A stretch of 64,000 nt of DNA from an uncultured Pseudoteredinibacter sp. (GTDB lineage: Bacteria > Pseudomonadota > Gammaproteobacteria > Pseudomonadales > Cellvibrionaceae): contig NZ_CANMSS010000003.1 of assembly GCF_947500695.1 (NCBI RefSeq), positions 310,001 through 374,000 of the forward strand. Reading direction: 5' to 3'. Shown here in pieces: positions 17,174 through 27,015 of the stretch (its first letter is position 1; every line of letters begins with the position of its first letter). Position numbers and translations under genes: made by a program. Below the pieces are notes generated by a model. It saw only the letters and a program-made list of their open reading frames with translations, was not told the DNA's origin and did no database searches.

Positions 17174-17575
17174 AAGCTTCGCAAAAAAGCAGGCATTCTA
17201 CTGTAATTGGCGAAGTATCTCTAAGCGCCTCCCGCATAAAGGCCTTATTTCTTGTAGTTTGGGATGTGGGTTTAGGTGATTTCAGACGAAACGTCTATCG
17301 TAAGTTGTTGAATTTTATGAAAAATGTTTTTTGTAGTGTTTTTGTAGTTTTGTAGTAAGCGCGAAAATTTGCTTACCTTGACCGATCAAGATACATTCTC
17401 CAAGCTCACTGATTTGGCCCTGTAGTGAGTCGCAAGCTTTATTTGCGAGTGTTTAAAGGGCTGTTAACAAAAGCCTTCATTCTGCTTCTATCTATATGAA
17501 GCGGATCAAAGAGCGTATAAAAGAAACGTATAAACTTGCCTTGAGCGAGCTTCGTATGATTTCGAGGAGACCACC
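17174..17575. other. Divergent intergenic region dusC/oadG
   Basis: About 400 bp without a gene, serving divergent dusC and oadG. Two things stand out: a T-rich stretch with repeated TTTGTAG (about 17330-17357), and a perfect palindrome CTTGA-CCGA-TCAAG (17377-17390). The half-site spacing is 2 bp shorter than an FNR site, so I do not assign it. Other parts show nothing I can interpret. Confidence 0.5.
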
Positions 17576-17818
17576 ATGTCAGCAAGCCTAATGCAGCAGG
17601 GTTTTGACCTGATGCTATTCGGGATGGGAACGGTATTCGTATTCCTAACCCTGCTCGTAGTATCCGTGACGGTTATGTCGTCGGTTATTCAAAAGTTTTT
17701 CCCTGAAGCGGAACCTGAGGCGAGACCAGGGCCTTCACCTGCGGCCCCAGCCCAAGTTAACGATCCAAAGTTGATCGCGATTCTTCAGGCTGCCATTGAG
17801 CAGCATCGAAACAAATAA
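17576..17818 (+). CDS. oadG: Oxaloacetate decarboxylase gamma subunit OadG
   Basis: An 80-residue membrane-anchored subunit that joins the alpha and beta subunits of the sodium-pumping oxaloacetate decarboxylase. One transmembrane helix (about 12-35, FGMGTVFVFLTLLVVSVTVM) is followed by a Pro/Ala/Glu-rich linker and a C-terminal stretch DPKLIAILQAAIEQH, the usual end that contacts OadA. GGAG precedes the ATG at good spacing. First gene of oadGAB, 57 bp before oadA. Confidence 0.95.
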   Translation: MSASLMQQGFDLMLFGMGTVFVFLTLLVVSVTVMSSVIQKFFPEAEPEARPGPSPAAPAQVNDPKLIAILQAAIEQHRNK

Positions 17819-17875
17819 CAGCCCACTAGAAATTAGGAAGCCAGCACTAGCTAGGCACCAGTTAAAGGCACCATT

Positions 17876-19663
17876 ATGAGCGAAAACAAGAAACCACTAG
17901 GCATTACCGACGTAGTGTTACGTGATGCCCACCAGTCCCTATTTGCCACCCGTATGCGTATCGACGATATGCTGCCCATCGCTGAGAAGCTTGATCAAGT
18001 CGGCTTCTGGTCATTGGAAACCTGGGGTGGTGCGACCTTCGACGCCTGCATCCGTTATTTGGGTGAAGACCCATGGGAGCGTATTCGCGAGCTGAAAAAA
18101 GCCATGCCGAATACCCCAATGCAGATGTTGTTCCGCGGCCAGAATATTTTGGGTTATCGCCATTACGCTGATGATGTTGTCGACAAGTTTGTAGAGCGTT
18201 GTGCCGTAAACGGTGTTGATGTGTTCCGTGTTTTCGATGCCATGAACGATATGCGTAATATCGAAACAGCGTTGAAAGCGGTTAAAAAGCAGGGTAAACA
18301 CGCTCAGGGCACCATCGCTTACACCTTAAGCCCAGTGCATACTATTGATATGTGGGTTGATCAGGGTCGTCTAATCGAAGATATGGGCGCTGATTCTATC
18401 GCCATTAAAGATATGGCGGGTTTGCTAACGCCTTACGCCGGTTATGAGCTGGTCACCAAGCTTAAAGAAGCTTGTAATATTCCGATTCACATGCAGTGTC
18501 ATGCCACTACCGGCCTTTCTACAGCGACAGCTTTGAAGTGTGTGGAAGCGGGTATCGATAATATCGACACGGCTATTTCTTCTATGTCCATGACCTACGG
18601 TCACAGTCCAACAGAATCTATGGTTGCTATCTTGCAAGGGCAAGATCGTGATACCGGTTTGGATTTGGCACTATTGGAAGATATTGCTAATTACTTCCGA
18701 GAAGTACGTAAGAAATACGCTAAATTTGAAGGTTCATTACGTGGTATCGATGGCCGTATTTTGACCGCTCAGGTTCCTGGCGGCATGTTGACCAATATGG
18801 AAAACCAGCTGCGTGATCAGGGTGCTGAAGACAAGTTTGCCGATGTACTGAATGAGATTCCTCGCGTACGTGAAGATTTGGGCTTTATCCCGCTAGTAAC
18901 TCCAACTTCGCAAATCGTTGGTACACAAGCGGTGCTAAACGTTCTAACCGGTGAGCGTTATAAGTCAATCTCCAAAGAAACCCAAGGTGTATTGAAGGGC
19001 GAATATGGCGCAGCGCCTGCGGCCTATAATAAGGAACTGCAGGATCGCGTTTTGGATGGTGCTGAAGCCATCACTTGTCGCCCAGCGGATTTACTAAAGC
19101 CTGAATTGGATAAGCTAACGGCTGAGCTGCAAGAGTTAGCCAAAGAGAAGGGTGTTAAACTGGAATCAGGTGAGCGTGAAATCGACGACGTCCTCACTTA
19201 CGCCTTGTTCCCGCAAATCGGCTTGAAGTTCCTAGAAAATCGTGGCGATGCATCGGCCTTTGAACCTGTGCCTACTGGCAAGGAAGGTTCTACCGTGACT
19301 AACGATGCCGGCGAAGAAGTTTACACTGTAACGGTTGAAGGTGCCTCTTACACCGTAACCGTATCCGATGGCGGAGATCTAACAGGCATTGCTCCAGTAG
19401 GTGGTGCAGCGGCCGCGGCTCCAACAGCTGGCGGCACAGTACCGGCCGGCGGTGATCCAGTACCCGCTCCATTGGCGGGCAATATCTTTAAGGTATTGGT
19501 CAGCCCTGGCCAGCAAGTAAATGAAGGTGACACCATTATTATTTTGGAAGCCATGAAGATGGAAACTGAAGTAAGTGCACCTAAATCCGGCACCATTGGC
19601 AGCATCAATATCAAAGAGGGTGACTCTGTTGCCGTTGGCGATAACCTGCTGACCATCGCTTAA
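17876..19663 (+). CDS. oadA: Oxaloacetate decarboxylase alpha subunit OadA
   Basis: The 595-residue biotin-carrying carboxyltransferase subunit, which takes CO2 from oxaloacetate onto biotin. The N-terminal catalytic barrel shows [31 protein letters not shown] and [14 protein letters not shown]; a conserved carboxylase region follows, then an Ala/Pro/Gly linker (about 490-530) and a C-terminal biotinyl domain with EAMKMETEV, biotinylated at about Lys561. Together with OadB this makes pyruvate while pumping Na+, fitting a marine cell. Confidence 0.97.
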   Translation: MSENKKPLGITDVVLRDAHQSLFATRMRIDDMLPIAEKLDQVGFWSLETWGGATFDACIRYLGEDPWERIRELKKAMPNTPMQMLFRGQNILGYRHYADDVVDKFVERCAVNGVDVFRVFDAMNDMRNIETALKAVKKQGKHAQGTIAYTLSPVHTIDMWVDQGRLIEDMGADSIAIKDMAGLLTPYAGYELVTKLKEACNIPIHMQCHATTGLSTATALKCVEAGIDNIDTAISSMSMTYGHSPTESMVAILQGQDRDTGLDLALLEDIANYFREVRKKYAKFEGSLRGIDGRILTAQVPGGMLTNMENQLRDQGAEDKFADVLNEIPRVREDLGFIPLVTPTSQIVGTQAVLNVLTGERYKSISKETQGVLKGEYGAAPAAYNKELQDRVLDGAEAITCRPADLLKPELDKLTAELQELAKEKGVKLESGEREIDDVLTYALFPQIGLKFLENRGDASAFEPVPTGKEGSTVTNDAGEEVYTVTVEGASYTVTVSDGGDLTGIAPVGGAAAAAPTAGGTVPAGGDPVPAPLAGNIFKVLVSPGQQVNEGDTIIILEAMKMETEVSAPKSGTIGSINIKEGDSVAVGDNLLTIA

Positions 19664-19680
19664 GTTTGGAGGTGATCTAA

Positions 19681-20997
19681 ATGGAAGCGTTACTTGGACT
19701 ATGGGCAGACTCAGGTCTTGCTCAGTTTACGGGGCCTGGTCAGGTCGTCATGATTGCTATTGGTTTGCTGCTATTGTGGTTGGCCATTAGCAAAAACTTT
19801 GAACCTTTATTGTTAGTTCCTATTGGTTTCGGCGGTATCTTGGCCAACATTCCAGGTGCTGGCTTGGCCTATTCGGCGGTGCAAAATGCCCTGATGGGTG
19901 GTGGCCCAGAAATGATGGCGGCTATTGCGGGTGCTCTTGAGCTGAGCAGCTACGAAACCTATGCCGACATTAAAGCGGCAATGGGTGATGCCTCGGCTCA
20001 GCAGATTTTACTGGCTGAACAGATTGCGGCCAATGCCGGTTATGAAAGCGGCATGCTGTATAAGTTCTACTCGGTAGCGATTGGCTCAACCATTGCGCCC
20101 TTGTTGATCTTTATGGGTGTTGGCGCCATGACCGATTTTGGTCCGCTATTGGCCAACCCTCGTACTCTGTTCTTAGGTGCAGCGGCGCAGTTTGGTATTT
20201 TTGCAACGGTGTTGGGTGCGGTTGGTCTCAGTGCGATGGGCATCATGGATTTCTCCATTGCCGATGCGGCGGCCATTGGTATTATTGGTGGTGCGGATGG
20301 CCCAACAGCAATCTACGTGGCCTCGATCCTGTCTCCAGAATTGTTAGGCGCGATTGCGGTAGCGGCATATTCATATATGGCACTGGTACCTATGATTCAG
20401 CCACCGATTATGCGTGCCCTGACCACTGAGGAAGAGCGTAAAATCGTGATGACTCAGCTACGCCCTGTATCGAAGCGCGAGAAGATTGTATTCCCAATCA
20501 TCGTTTTGATTGCGGTTGCCTTGTTACTACCTTCGGCGGCACCGCTGCTGGGTATGTTCTGCTTTGGTAACTTGATGAAAGAGTGTGGCGTGGTAGATCG
20601 TTTATCGGATACTGCTCAAAATGCTCTGATCAATATCACCACCATCTTCTTAGGCCTTTCTGTAGGATCTAAGTTGGCGGCAGATGTATTCCTAGACACC
20701 AAGACCTTAGGCATTATGGCGCTAGGTGTTGTGGCCTTTGGTATCGGGACCGCCATGGGTGTGTTGATGGCTAAGCTGATGAACAAGTTCAGCGAACAGC
20801 AGATCAACCCTTTGATTGGTTCGGCGGGTGTATCGGCCGTACCAATGGCAGCGCGTGTTTCTAACAAGGTGGGCTTGGAATACAACCCACAAAACTTCTT
20901 GTTGATGCACGCGATGGGCCCGAACGTAGCGGGTGTAATTGGCTCGGCGGTCGCTGCTGGTGTGATGATCTCTATTGTGCAGGGAATGGCAGGTTAA
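19681..20997 (+). CDS. oadB: Oxaloacetate decarboxylase beta subunit OadB (Na+ pump)
   Basis: A 438-residue polytopic membrane protein that decarboxylates carboxybiotin and drives Na+ out. It is strongly hydrophobic, with an approximate inverted duplication. Family segments include [33 protein letters not shown] (carrying the key Asp of the ion site), [27 protein letters not shown] and [24 protein letters not shown] ribosome site precedes the ATG. It is the last gene of the operon, and a strong terminator follows. Confidence 0.97.
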   Translation: MEALLGLWADSGLAQFTGPGQVVMIAIGLLLLWLAISKNFEPLLLVPIGFGGILANIPGAGLAYSAVQNALMGGGPEMMAAIAGALELSSYETYADIKAAMGDASAQQILLAEQIAANAGYESGMLYKFYSVAIGSTIAPLLIFMGVGAMTDFGPLLANPRTLFLGAAAQFGIFATVLGAVGLSAMGIMDFSIADAAAIGIIGGADGPTAIYVASILSPELLGAIAVAAYSYMALVPMIQPPIMRALTTEEERKIVMTQLRPVSKREKIVFPIIVLIAVALLLPSAAPLLGMFCFGNLMKECGVVDRLSDTAQNALINITTIFLGLSVGSKLAADVFLDTKTLGIMALGVVAFGIGTAMGVLMAKLMNKFSEQQINPLIGSAGVSAVPMAARVSNKVGLEYNPQNFLLMHAMGPNVAGVIGSAVAAGVMISIVQGMAG

Positions 20998-21019
20998 GTT
21001 ACTGCTGTTTCAGCCAAAT

Positions 21020-21047
21020 AAGCCCAGGCCATGGCCTGGGCTTTTTT
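21020..21047 (+). terminator. Rho-independent terminator of oadGAB
   Basis: A perfect 24-nt inverted repeat (arms AAGCCCAGGCC and GGCCTGGGCTT) is followed by six T residues, 22 bp after the oadB stop. Confidence 0.9.
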
Positions 21048-21086
21048 ATTAGAGTGCTCCTTAAGCTCCTAGTTAAGCCCCCCTAG

Positions 21087-22337
21087 TTAAGCCCCAATTA
21101 CACGATTGCGACCTTCGTTCTTAGCGGTATACATCAAGCTATCAACTTGATTGAGAATATCGATACCTTCTTGTTCACCATTTGAGCCCAACACGCCCAT
21201 GCTCAAGCTGATTGGAGCGAGTGAAATTGCTACGGCCTCACGAATTTTTTCAGCCACCACGGTAGCCGCCGCTAAATCGCTTTCTGGCATTAAAATAATA
21301 AACTCGTCTCCGCCCCAGCGCGCGAAAATATCCACGTCGCGCAATTGCTGGCGAACTTTTAAGCTTAATGCTTCAAGTACTTTATCACCTTCGCTGTGAC
21401 CTTTGGCATCATTGACTTCTTTAAAATGGTCCACATCAAACATTATAAGGGCCATTTGATGATCAAAGCGCTGGCAGCGTTTGCGTTCATTGTCGAGTTG
21501 CTTAGAAAAGTAACGTCGATTAAAGGCGCCGGTTAAGGGGTCGATTGCCGCAGCTTGTCGTAGCTCTTCAATCAGCAGGGCGCGCTCAGAAATATCTCGC
21601 AAGACTGCTGTCATTTCGCTATTGGTGCCGACTTGGATCTTAGAGATAGTAATCTCTAGGGGAAACTCACTGCCATCTTGGCGTACGCCCATAACCGATG
21701 CACGAGTATGCATGGGCCTTGATAAAGTAGGTGATTCCCGAAAGCCAGCGACATGGCTGGCGTGATTTCCACGGTATCGAGCAGGAATTAGATTGCTTAA
21801 AGATTTGCCTAATGCTTCGTGCTGAGAAAGCCCGAACATTTCACTGGCAGCCTTATTGAACATCTTAATGTTCTGCTCGTCATCAATAGTGATAATGCCG
21901 TCATAGGCAGAATTAATGACAGCCTCGAAACGCCGCATGCTAGTTTGTAAGCTATGTTCTAGGCGCTTTTTCTCGCTGATATCTATGCAAGTGTTGAGGA
22001 CCCTTTGTTTGCCTTCACTGCTAACGGGGGTGTAAACAAAACGCCACCAGCATGTTTCACCATGCCGCTCAATGGCGATTTCGACCTCTTTGGATTCTAG
22101 GTCTCGACAGCATTCCTTCATGGCTTGCTTAATATCGGCGATGATATAGCGAGGTAATATCCCTTGCAGCTCATTGCCGAGCTGCCGGGTGACAGGGCCA
22201 TCGAGTACCTCTTGGTACAAGTCGTTAGCACTGATCAATTGATAAGTGTCTGTACTTCCCTGTTGCCAGATAGATACCGGGGTACCAATAGCATCCAATT
22301 GCTCGCTAATATCTGAGTGTGAACCGTTAAAGATCAT
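21087..22337 (-). CDS. PAS-PAS-GGDEF diguanylate cyclase
   Basis: A 416-residue cytoplasmic protein starting at ATG 22337, with GGGGAT upstream. Two PAS-type sensor modules (about 5-120 and 130-250; the second reads FEAVINSAYDGIITIDDEQNIKMFNKAASEMFG) precede a GGDEF domain (about 265-416) with LTGAFNRRYF, FDVDHFKEVNDAKGH and an intact active loop RWGGDEFIILMPE. It should make c-di-GMP under control of a PAS ligand. No membrane segment and no RxxD inhibitory site was noticed right before GGDEF. A 14-bp tandem repeat (CCTAGTTAAGCCCC twice, about 21069-21096) runs over the stop codon. Confidence 0.93.
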   Translation of the reverse strand: MIFNGSHSDISEQLDAIGTPVSIWQQGSTDTYQLISANDLYQEVLDGPVTRQLGNELQGILPRYIIADIKQAMKECCRDLESKEVEIAIERHGETCWWRFVYTPVSSEGKQRVLNTCIDISEKKRLEHSLQTSMRRFEAVINSAYDGIITIDDEQNIKMFNKAASEMFGLSQHEALGKSLSNLIPARYRGNHASHVAGFRESPTLSRPMHTRASVMGVRQDGSEFPLEITISKIQVGTNSEMTAVLRDISERALLIEELRQAAAIDPLTGAFNRRYFSKQLDNERKRCQRFDHQMALIMFDVDHFKEVNDAKGHSEGDKVLEALSLKVRQQLRDVDIFARWGGDEFIILMPESDLAAATVVAEKIREAVAISLAPISLSMGVLGSNGEQEGIDILNQVDSLMYTAKNEGRNRVIGA

Positions 22338-22492
22338 GGTGTATCCCCAAAGTTTAGGGCCGGTCGGGAAAGCAAGGCAGTATAGTGATGGTAGCTTGAA
22401 GAGCAAGACCTTAAAACTAACTTATGTGCCTTTACCGTATCGGCCTAGGAGGATTCCCCTTGAATTGGTCCTTTAGTATTAGCCTTGCGGGC

Positions 22493-23518
22493 TTAGTAAA
22501 TGGCTACGTGAGAGTTCTTTTTATTTTTATAGGCTCGATACATGCCTTTAGTGTTGAAGGAGTATGCGATGTTGCCTTGTTTATCTAACACAATAACGCC
22601 GCCAGAACCCTGAATGTTAGCAAGCTCCTGATTTATCACCTGATCCGCTGCCGTTTGAATATTTAAACCTTGATATTTGACCCGCGCACAAATATCAGCA
22701 GCGACATTGAATCGAATAAAAAACTCACCGTGTCCAGTGGCCGAAACGCCGCAGCTGCGATTGTCAGCCCAGGTGCCAGCGCCGATCACCGGCGAGTCGC
22801 CAATACGGCCATAGCGTTTGGCGGTGCGTCCACCGGTGGAAGTACCAGCGGTGATATTACCGTGTTGATCTAGTGCTACGGCACCCACTGTACCCATTTT
22901 ATAGTCTATTGCTAGATCTTTATCGGTCTGATTCCAGCTGGTTTTTAGTAGCGATTGTTTGGCTTTTTGTAAGGATTTAAAGCGCTTTTCGGTATTGAAA
23001 TAACGATTCTCCACCAAGGCTAACTGTTGTCGCTTAGCGAATGCTTCGGCACCCCGGCCAGCCAGAAATACATGTTCTGACTTCTCCATAACGGCACGAG
23101 CGAGAAGAATGGGATTTTTAACGGTTTGCACCCCAGCGATGGCTCCGGCTTGTAGGTTTTTACCCTCCATGATGGAAGCGTCGAGATCATGCTGGCCGTC
23201 GAAATTGTAGACAGCGCCCTTGCCGGCATTAAAGAGTGGGGAGTCTTCAAGGATGGTGATGGCAGCAACCACAGCATCCATGCTCTCCCCACCTTTGGCG
23301 AGAATAGCGTAGCCTTTATCGCGCGCCTCTTGCAGCTTCTTTTTGTAGGCAGCTTCTTGTTCAGGGCTAAGCTGAGCGGCTTTGATATTACCGGCGCCAC
23401 CGTGGATCACAATAGCGATATTGTCCTTATCTGCTGCGCTTGAGCCTAGGCTCCACAATAATAAGCTGATTAAGGCTAGGCTGATTCTAAATATTTGAAA
23501 TTTACTCTTAATTTTCAT
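22493..23518 (-). CDS. iaaA: Isoaspartyl peptidase / L-asparaginase (plant type)
   Basis: A 341-residue Ntn-hydrolase precursor that cleaves itself into two subunits and hydrolyses isoaspartyl dipeptides or asparagine. The signal peptide (residues 1-29, ALISLLLWSLGSSAA) sends it to the periplasm. AIVIHGGAGNI opens the alpha subunit, with AGKGAVYNFDGQHDLDASIMEG following. YKMGTVGAVALDQHG holds the autocleavage/nucleophile Thr near residue 209, followed by TAGTSTGGRTAKRYGRIGDSP. A single gene with no close functional neighbour. Confidence 0.92.
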   Translation of the reverse strand: MKIKSKFQIFRISLALISLLLWSLGSSAADKDNIAIVIHGGAGNIKAAQLSPEQEAAYKKKLQEARDKGYAILAKGGESMDAVVAAITILEDSPLFNAGKGAVYNFDGQHDLDASIMEGKNLQAGAIAGVQTVKNPILLARAVMEKSEHVFLAGRGAEAFAKRQQLALVENRYFNTEKRFKSLQKAKQSLLKTSWNQTDKDLAIDYKMGTVGAVALDQHGNITAGTSTGGRTAKRYGRIGDSPVIGAGTWADNRSCGVSATGHGEFFIRFNVAADICARVKYQGLNIQTAADQVINQELANIQGSGGVIVLDKQGNIAYSFNTKGMYRAYKNKKNSHVAIY

Positions 23519-23630
23519 CTTTACTCTTCAGAAAAGCAGTAGCTGGCCGATAGCGCCTGCGAGGGTTGTTTGGGAGAAGCAGTCAACGCCCGTAGCCACG
23601 GAAGGCTGACGTTACTCATAGGAGTGTATT

Positions 23631-25223
23631 GTGAATTCGATCAGTATGAAAGCCTTACTTGGCTACTTGGCTGTACTCATTGTTAGCGCTATTGCTGCAG
23701 TTTTTCTTTTTGCAGACGCCAATAATGTTGGTCAGCGAACCAAATATTTTGTAGATGAAACCCTTCCTGCAGTTTCCACGATTGAACAGCTTGGACAACA
23801 GGTAGATAAAATTCTTATCGGCTCCTATGCCTTTTACAGTACCAGCATAGATAAAGAGCAATATCAGCAGCTCACAGCTAAAAGCTTTAAAGTCATTGAT
23901 AAGGCTCTGCAATTAAAAGCACTCGGTGTTGAGCGAGATAAACTCTCTCGAGGTGTGACTCAAATTCGCACTAAATCGGAAACCTTATTGGCAAATATGT
24001 CCACTGAAGAAATCGATTGGGATGCGGCGCGAATTACCTTGTCTGAATTACAAGAAGAGATTGATACTTCTCACAAGGATCTGCATCAGATAAAGCTTTC
24101 TCTGGAGCGAGAGGCCAATGAAAGTGCAGCGATGATTCGAGCAGATGTTAATGAGATTACTACTCTGGTGCTGATTATGTTGGCATCCATCAGTGTAGTG
24201 GCCATCGGTGCATTTTGGCTAAGTCGGCAGACAATCTCAAAACCTATATCAAATTTGGCTGACAAATTAACCTTGGTTGCTGAAGAGCTGAATCTTCGTG
24301 AGCAGCTAGTTGTTGGTGGTCCAGAAGAAATCAGCAGAGCATCATCCAGTGTTAACAACTTATTGAGTAGTGTTCAGTCGGCCCTCACAGATGTGCAAAA
24401 GGTCAGTTACGGAGTAGCCTCAGCTTCGGAAGATATGCAGGGGCACTCTGGTGATACAGATCAACAAGTTGTGCAACTTAATGGTGAAATCGAGCAATTG
24501 AATTTGCGAATGAAAGATCTTCGGTCTTCAGTTGAGGAAGGTTTGCAGCGCTCTGAAGAAAGTTATAAAGCCGCTCAAAAAGGTGCAGAGGTTGTTGAAG
24601 GTGGTGCGGCGCAGGTGCGCGCGACGGCAGGCAGTGTGGTGGAGCTGTCCCATAATATTGAAGCTTCATCGCAGCAGCTTGGTGAGCTTCGTAATACCGG
24701 TGATCAAGTTTCCAGTGTTGTTGGAACCATTGCAGAAATTGCAGAGCAAACCAATTTGCTTGCACTAAATGCAGCGATTGAAGCTGCTAGAGCAGGAGAG
24801 TCGGGTAGAGGCTTTGCAGTAGTTGCCGATGAGGTTCGCACATTGGCGAATCGTACGCAGCAGTCAACCGAAGAAATTAACAATATGTTAACGTCTCTGG
24901 TGAACGCTATAAGCACGGTAGTTGCCTCGATGGAACACAATAGTAATCAAGCTGAGCAGTCCGCTAAGATGTCTCAGGAAACCGTGGCGACCTTGAATCA
25001 AATTCAAGAAACCATATTGGACTTAAGCCAATCTAGTCGAACAGTAGCTGAGTTGAACAGCGGCGCAAGTAATAATGCACGCTGTATTGAAAGCCAAGTT
25101 GAAGAGTTTTCAATTCTAGGCGCCGCTGTGCAGCAAGGCTCGACCGAAACCAAAAAGACGGCCGGTGATCTGAGTCAGTCCGTAAGTCGTTTAAATGAAT
25201 TGGTTGGTCGATTTGGTTTGTAA
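23631..25223 (+). CDS. Methyl-accepting chemotaxis protein
   Basis: A 530-residue transmembrane chemoreceptor. TM1 is about 8-28, TM2 about 182-204, with a helical periplasmic sensor of about 150 residues between them, of the four-helix-bundle type. A HAMP region follows, then a long coiled coil with the signalling hairpin [35 protein letters not shown] in reverse-consensus form near residues 370-405. The GTG at 23631 follows AGGAG and is preferred over the ATG five codons later. No che genes are adjacent, so it works with an array encoded elsewhere. Confidence 0.95.
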   Translation: MNSISMKALLGYLAVLIVSAIAAVFLFADANNVGQRTKYFVDETLPAVSTIEQLGQQVDKILIGSYAFYSTSIDKEQYQQLTAKSFKVIDKALQLKALGVERDKLSRGVTQIRTKSETLLANMSTEEIDWDAARITLSELQEEIDTSHKDLHQIKLSLEREANESAAMIRADVNEITTLVLIMLASISVVAIGAFWLSRQTISKPISNLADKLTLVAEELNLREQLVVGGPEEISRASSSVNNLLSSVQSALTDVQKVSYGVASASEDMQGHSGDTDQQVVQLNGEIEQLNLRMKDLRSSVEEGLQRSEESYKAAQKGAEVVEGGAAQVRATAGSVVELSHNIEASSQQLGELRNTGDQVSSVVGTIAEIAEQTNLLALNAAIEAARAGESGRGFAVVADEVRTLANRTQQSTEEINNMLTSLVNAISTVVASMEHNSNQAEQSAKMSQETVATLNQIQETILDLSQSSRTVAELNSGASNNARCIESQVEEFSILGAAVQQGSTETKKTAGDLSQSVSRLNELVGRFGL

Positions 25224-25255
25224 AAGAAGGGTCCTAAAAGCAGATTTATAAAACA

Positions 25256-25285
25256 AAAAGGGCCTGAGTTAAGGCCCTTTTTTTT
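25256..25285. terminator. Bidirectional terminator between mcp and nadC
   Basis: AAAAAGGGCC pairs with GGCCCTTTTT around an 8-base loop, with T tracts on the plus side and A tracts on the other, placed between two convergent genes. Confidence 0.88.
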
Positions 25286-25290
25286 GCTTA

Positions 25291-26142
25291 TTACGACATG
25301 GTCAAGCGCATTGATAAATCAACAGCTTTGCAGTCTTTGGTAAGTGCGCCGATGGAAATATAGTCGACACCTGTCTCTGCAATTCCCACCAAGGTGCTTT
25401 GATTAACATTACCAGAAGCTTCTAGCTTTGCTTTATTTGCATGGCCGCCATTAATAGCGACTGCCTCGCGCAGCATGTCATTGTCAAAATTATCAAGCAT
25501 AATAATGTCGGCCTTAGCTTCTAAGGCTTGCATCATTTCGTCGATTGATTCCACCTCAACTTCGACCGCTTTTCCAGGCTGATTAATCTTAGCTTGGTTA
25601 ATAGCCTCTGCAATGCCACCGCAGGCGGCGATATGGTTTTCTTTAATCAGATAGGCATCAAACAAACCAATACGGTGGTTATGGCAGCCGCCTTGGCTGA
25701 CGGCGTATTTCTGTGCCATGCGCAGCCCTGGGATAGTTTTGCGGGTATCCAAGATACGAACCTGGGTATGCTCAACCATTTGTGCATAACTTTGGCAGCT
25801 GCTAGCTGTACCAGAAAGCAGTTGTAAGAAATTCAGTGCGGCGCGCTCTCCGCTTAACAAGCTGCGGGCCGAGCCGCTGAGAGTGTATAACAAGCTGTCG
25901 GCGCTAACCTTATCGCCATCCTGTACATGCCAGTCGATCTTTACGCTAGGGTCCAGCTGGCGAAAAACTTCATCCACCCAAGCTACTCCACAGACCACAC
26001 AGTCTTCTCTAGTGATAACCTTGGCGGTCGCTTGTTGCGTGGCGGGAATCAATGCGGCGGTAATGTCACCATCACCAATATCTTCTAGCAGTGCAGCACG
26101 TACATTGCGGCTGATATCTTCTGTGAGCGAACTGAGCTCCAT
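25291..26142 (-). CDS. nadC: Nicotinate-nucleotide pyrophosphorylase (carboxylating) NadC
   Basis: A 283-residue quinolinate phosphoribosyltransferase, which makes nicotinate mononucleotide from quinolinate and PRPP in NAD synthesis. Clear marks are [76 protein letters not shown] (Arg/His/Lys active-site residues), [16 protein letters not shown] and the C-terminal [24 protein letters not shown]. Probably a monocistronic unit, ending at the shared terminator. Confidence 0.97.
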   Translation of the reverse strand: MELSSLTEDISRNVRAALLEDIGDGDITAALIPATQQATAKVITREDCVVCGVAWVDEVFRQLDPSVKIDWHVQDGDKVSADSLLYTLSGSARSLLSGERAALNFLQLLSGTASSCQSYAQMVEHTQVRILDTRKTIPGLRMAQKYAVSQGGCHNHRIGLFDAYLIKENHIAACGGIAEAINQAKINQPGKAVEVEVESIDEMMQALEAKADIIMLDNFDNDMLREAVAINGGHANKAKLEASGNVNQSTLVGIAETGVDYISIGALTKDCKAVDLSMRLTMS

Positions 26143-26199
26143 TGTTTGTCTCTTCTGTAAGTTACAAAGCTAGGCATTATACCATAGCGGCTGTGAGTC

Positions 26200-26742
26200 T
26201 TAATTGGGGGCTTTAAGTTGGCGTAGGCTAAGGGTTCGCCCTTGTTGACTAAACTCCAGTTGTCCAAGTGCACTCATGCCTAGCAGTATCTCCTCGCCTT
26301 TCATGCCAGTGGATATGCTAGCTGCGACATTTTGTAATTGAATATCTCCAAGTTCTAGGCTTTCAATACGGCTCATATAAACGCGAGACCGCCCATTGGC
26401 GGTTTGCGCATAGCCGGCCTGGCCTTTTGGCATACCCAGCTTGCGAGCCAATGCTTCAGGCACTGCGACCAGCGTTGCACCGGTATCCAATAAAAAGCGA
26501 ACATTCTTGCCGTTTACCTTGCCCTGGCTGAGGTAATGTCCTTGCCTATTTGCGCTGAGGTCGACACGGATCACTTGCCCCTCCCTTTGACTTAAAGGTT
26601 GATAGCGCTGTTCTTGGCGATTTTCCAGCCAACTATTAAAGCCAAAGCTCAGCAGCACTAAAAAGCACAACCAGGCCAAATACATCATTCCTCGGCCCAT
26701 TTTGTCAGTGCTTGGATCAGGGGGAGTTTGGTGATCTGTCAT
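26200..26742 (-). CDS. Membrane-anchored retropepsin-like aspartic protease
   Basis: A 180-residue protein of the bacterial clan AA (TIGR02281-like) retropepsin family. One TM helix (about residues 19-38, MMYLAWLCFLVLLSFGF) is followed by a domain with the active-site motif LLDTGATLVAVPEALARKLGM and, further on, EILLGMSALGQLEF, giving the half-site Asp and the second loop. Like retroviral proteases it should dimerise. The ATG at 26742 is chosen over one 31 codons upstream because the extra sequence looks uncoded. Substrate unknown; likely periplasmic domain. Confidence 0.87.
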   Translation of the reverse strand: MTDHQTPPDPSTDKMGRGMMYLAWLCFLVLLSFGFNSWLENRQEQRYQPLSQREGQVIRVDLSANRQGHYLSQGKVNGKNVRFLLDTGATLVAVPEALARKLGMPKGQAGYAQTANGRSRVYMSRIESLELGDIQLQNVAASISTGMKGEEILLGMSALGQLEFSQQGRTLSLRQLKAPN

Positions 26743-27015
26743 GCTCTTGTCTCTGGGTGGTTTTGGTTCGCCGGTTGAATTAAGTGATGCCCGGTAAAAA
26801 GGGCGCCAGCTTATAGCCGCGAGAGTGTGCTTCAAGTCAAATTATTATCAAACATTCTAACAGTACGTCGTTTTTATGCCCATTTGTGAATAATTAATAC
26901 TATTATCTTAAAGGAATAGCGGCATAGGAGGCCGGATTTCTTTCGTCCGCAATATCAATCATTGTTGGACATTTTATGCTCACCTAGGGACTCTGCTTAC
27001 CAGGCTAAGTAATTT

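Noticed and set aside
17377..17390. CTTGACCGATCAAG as an FNR site
   Set aside because: The half-sites are TTGA-N4-TCAA, two bases too close for an FNR dimer.
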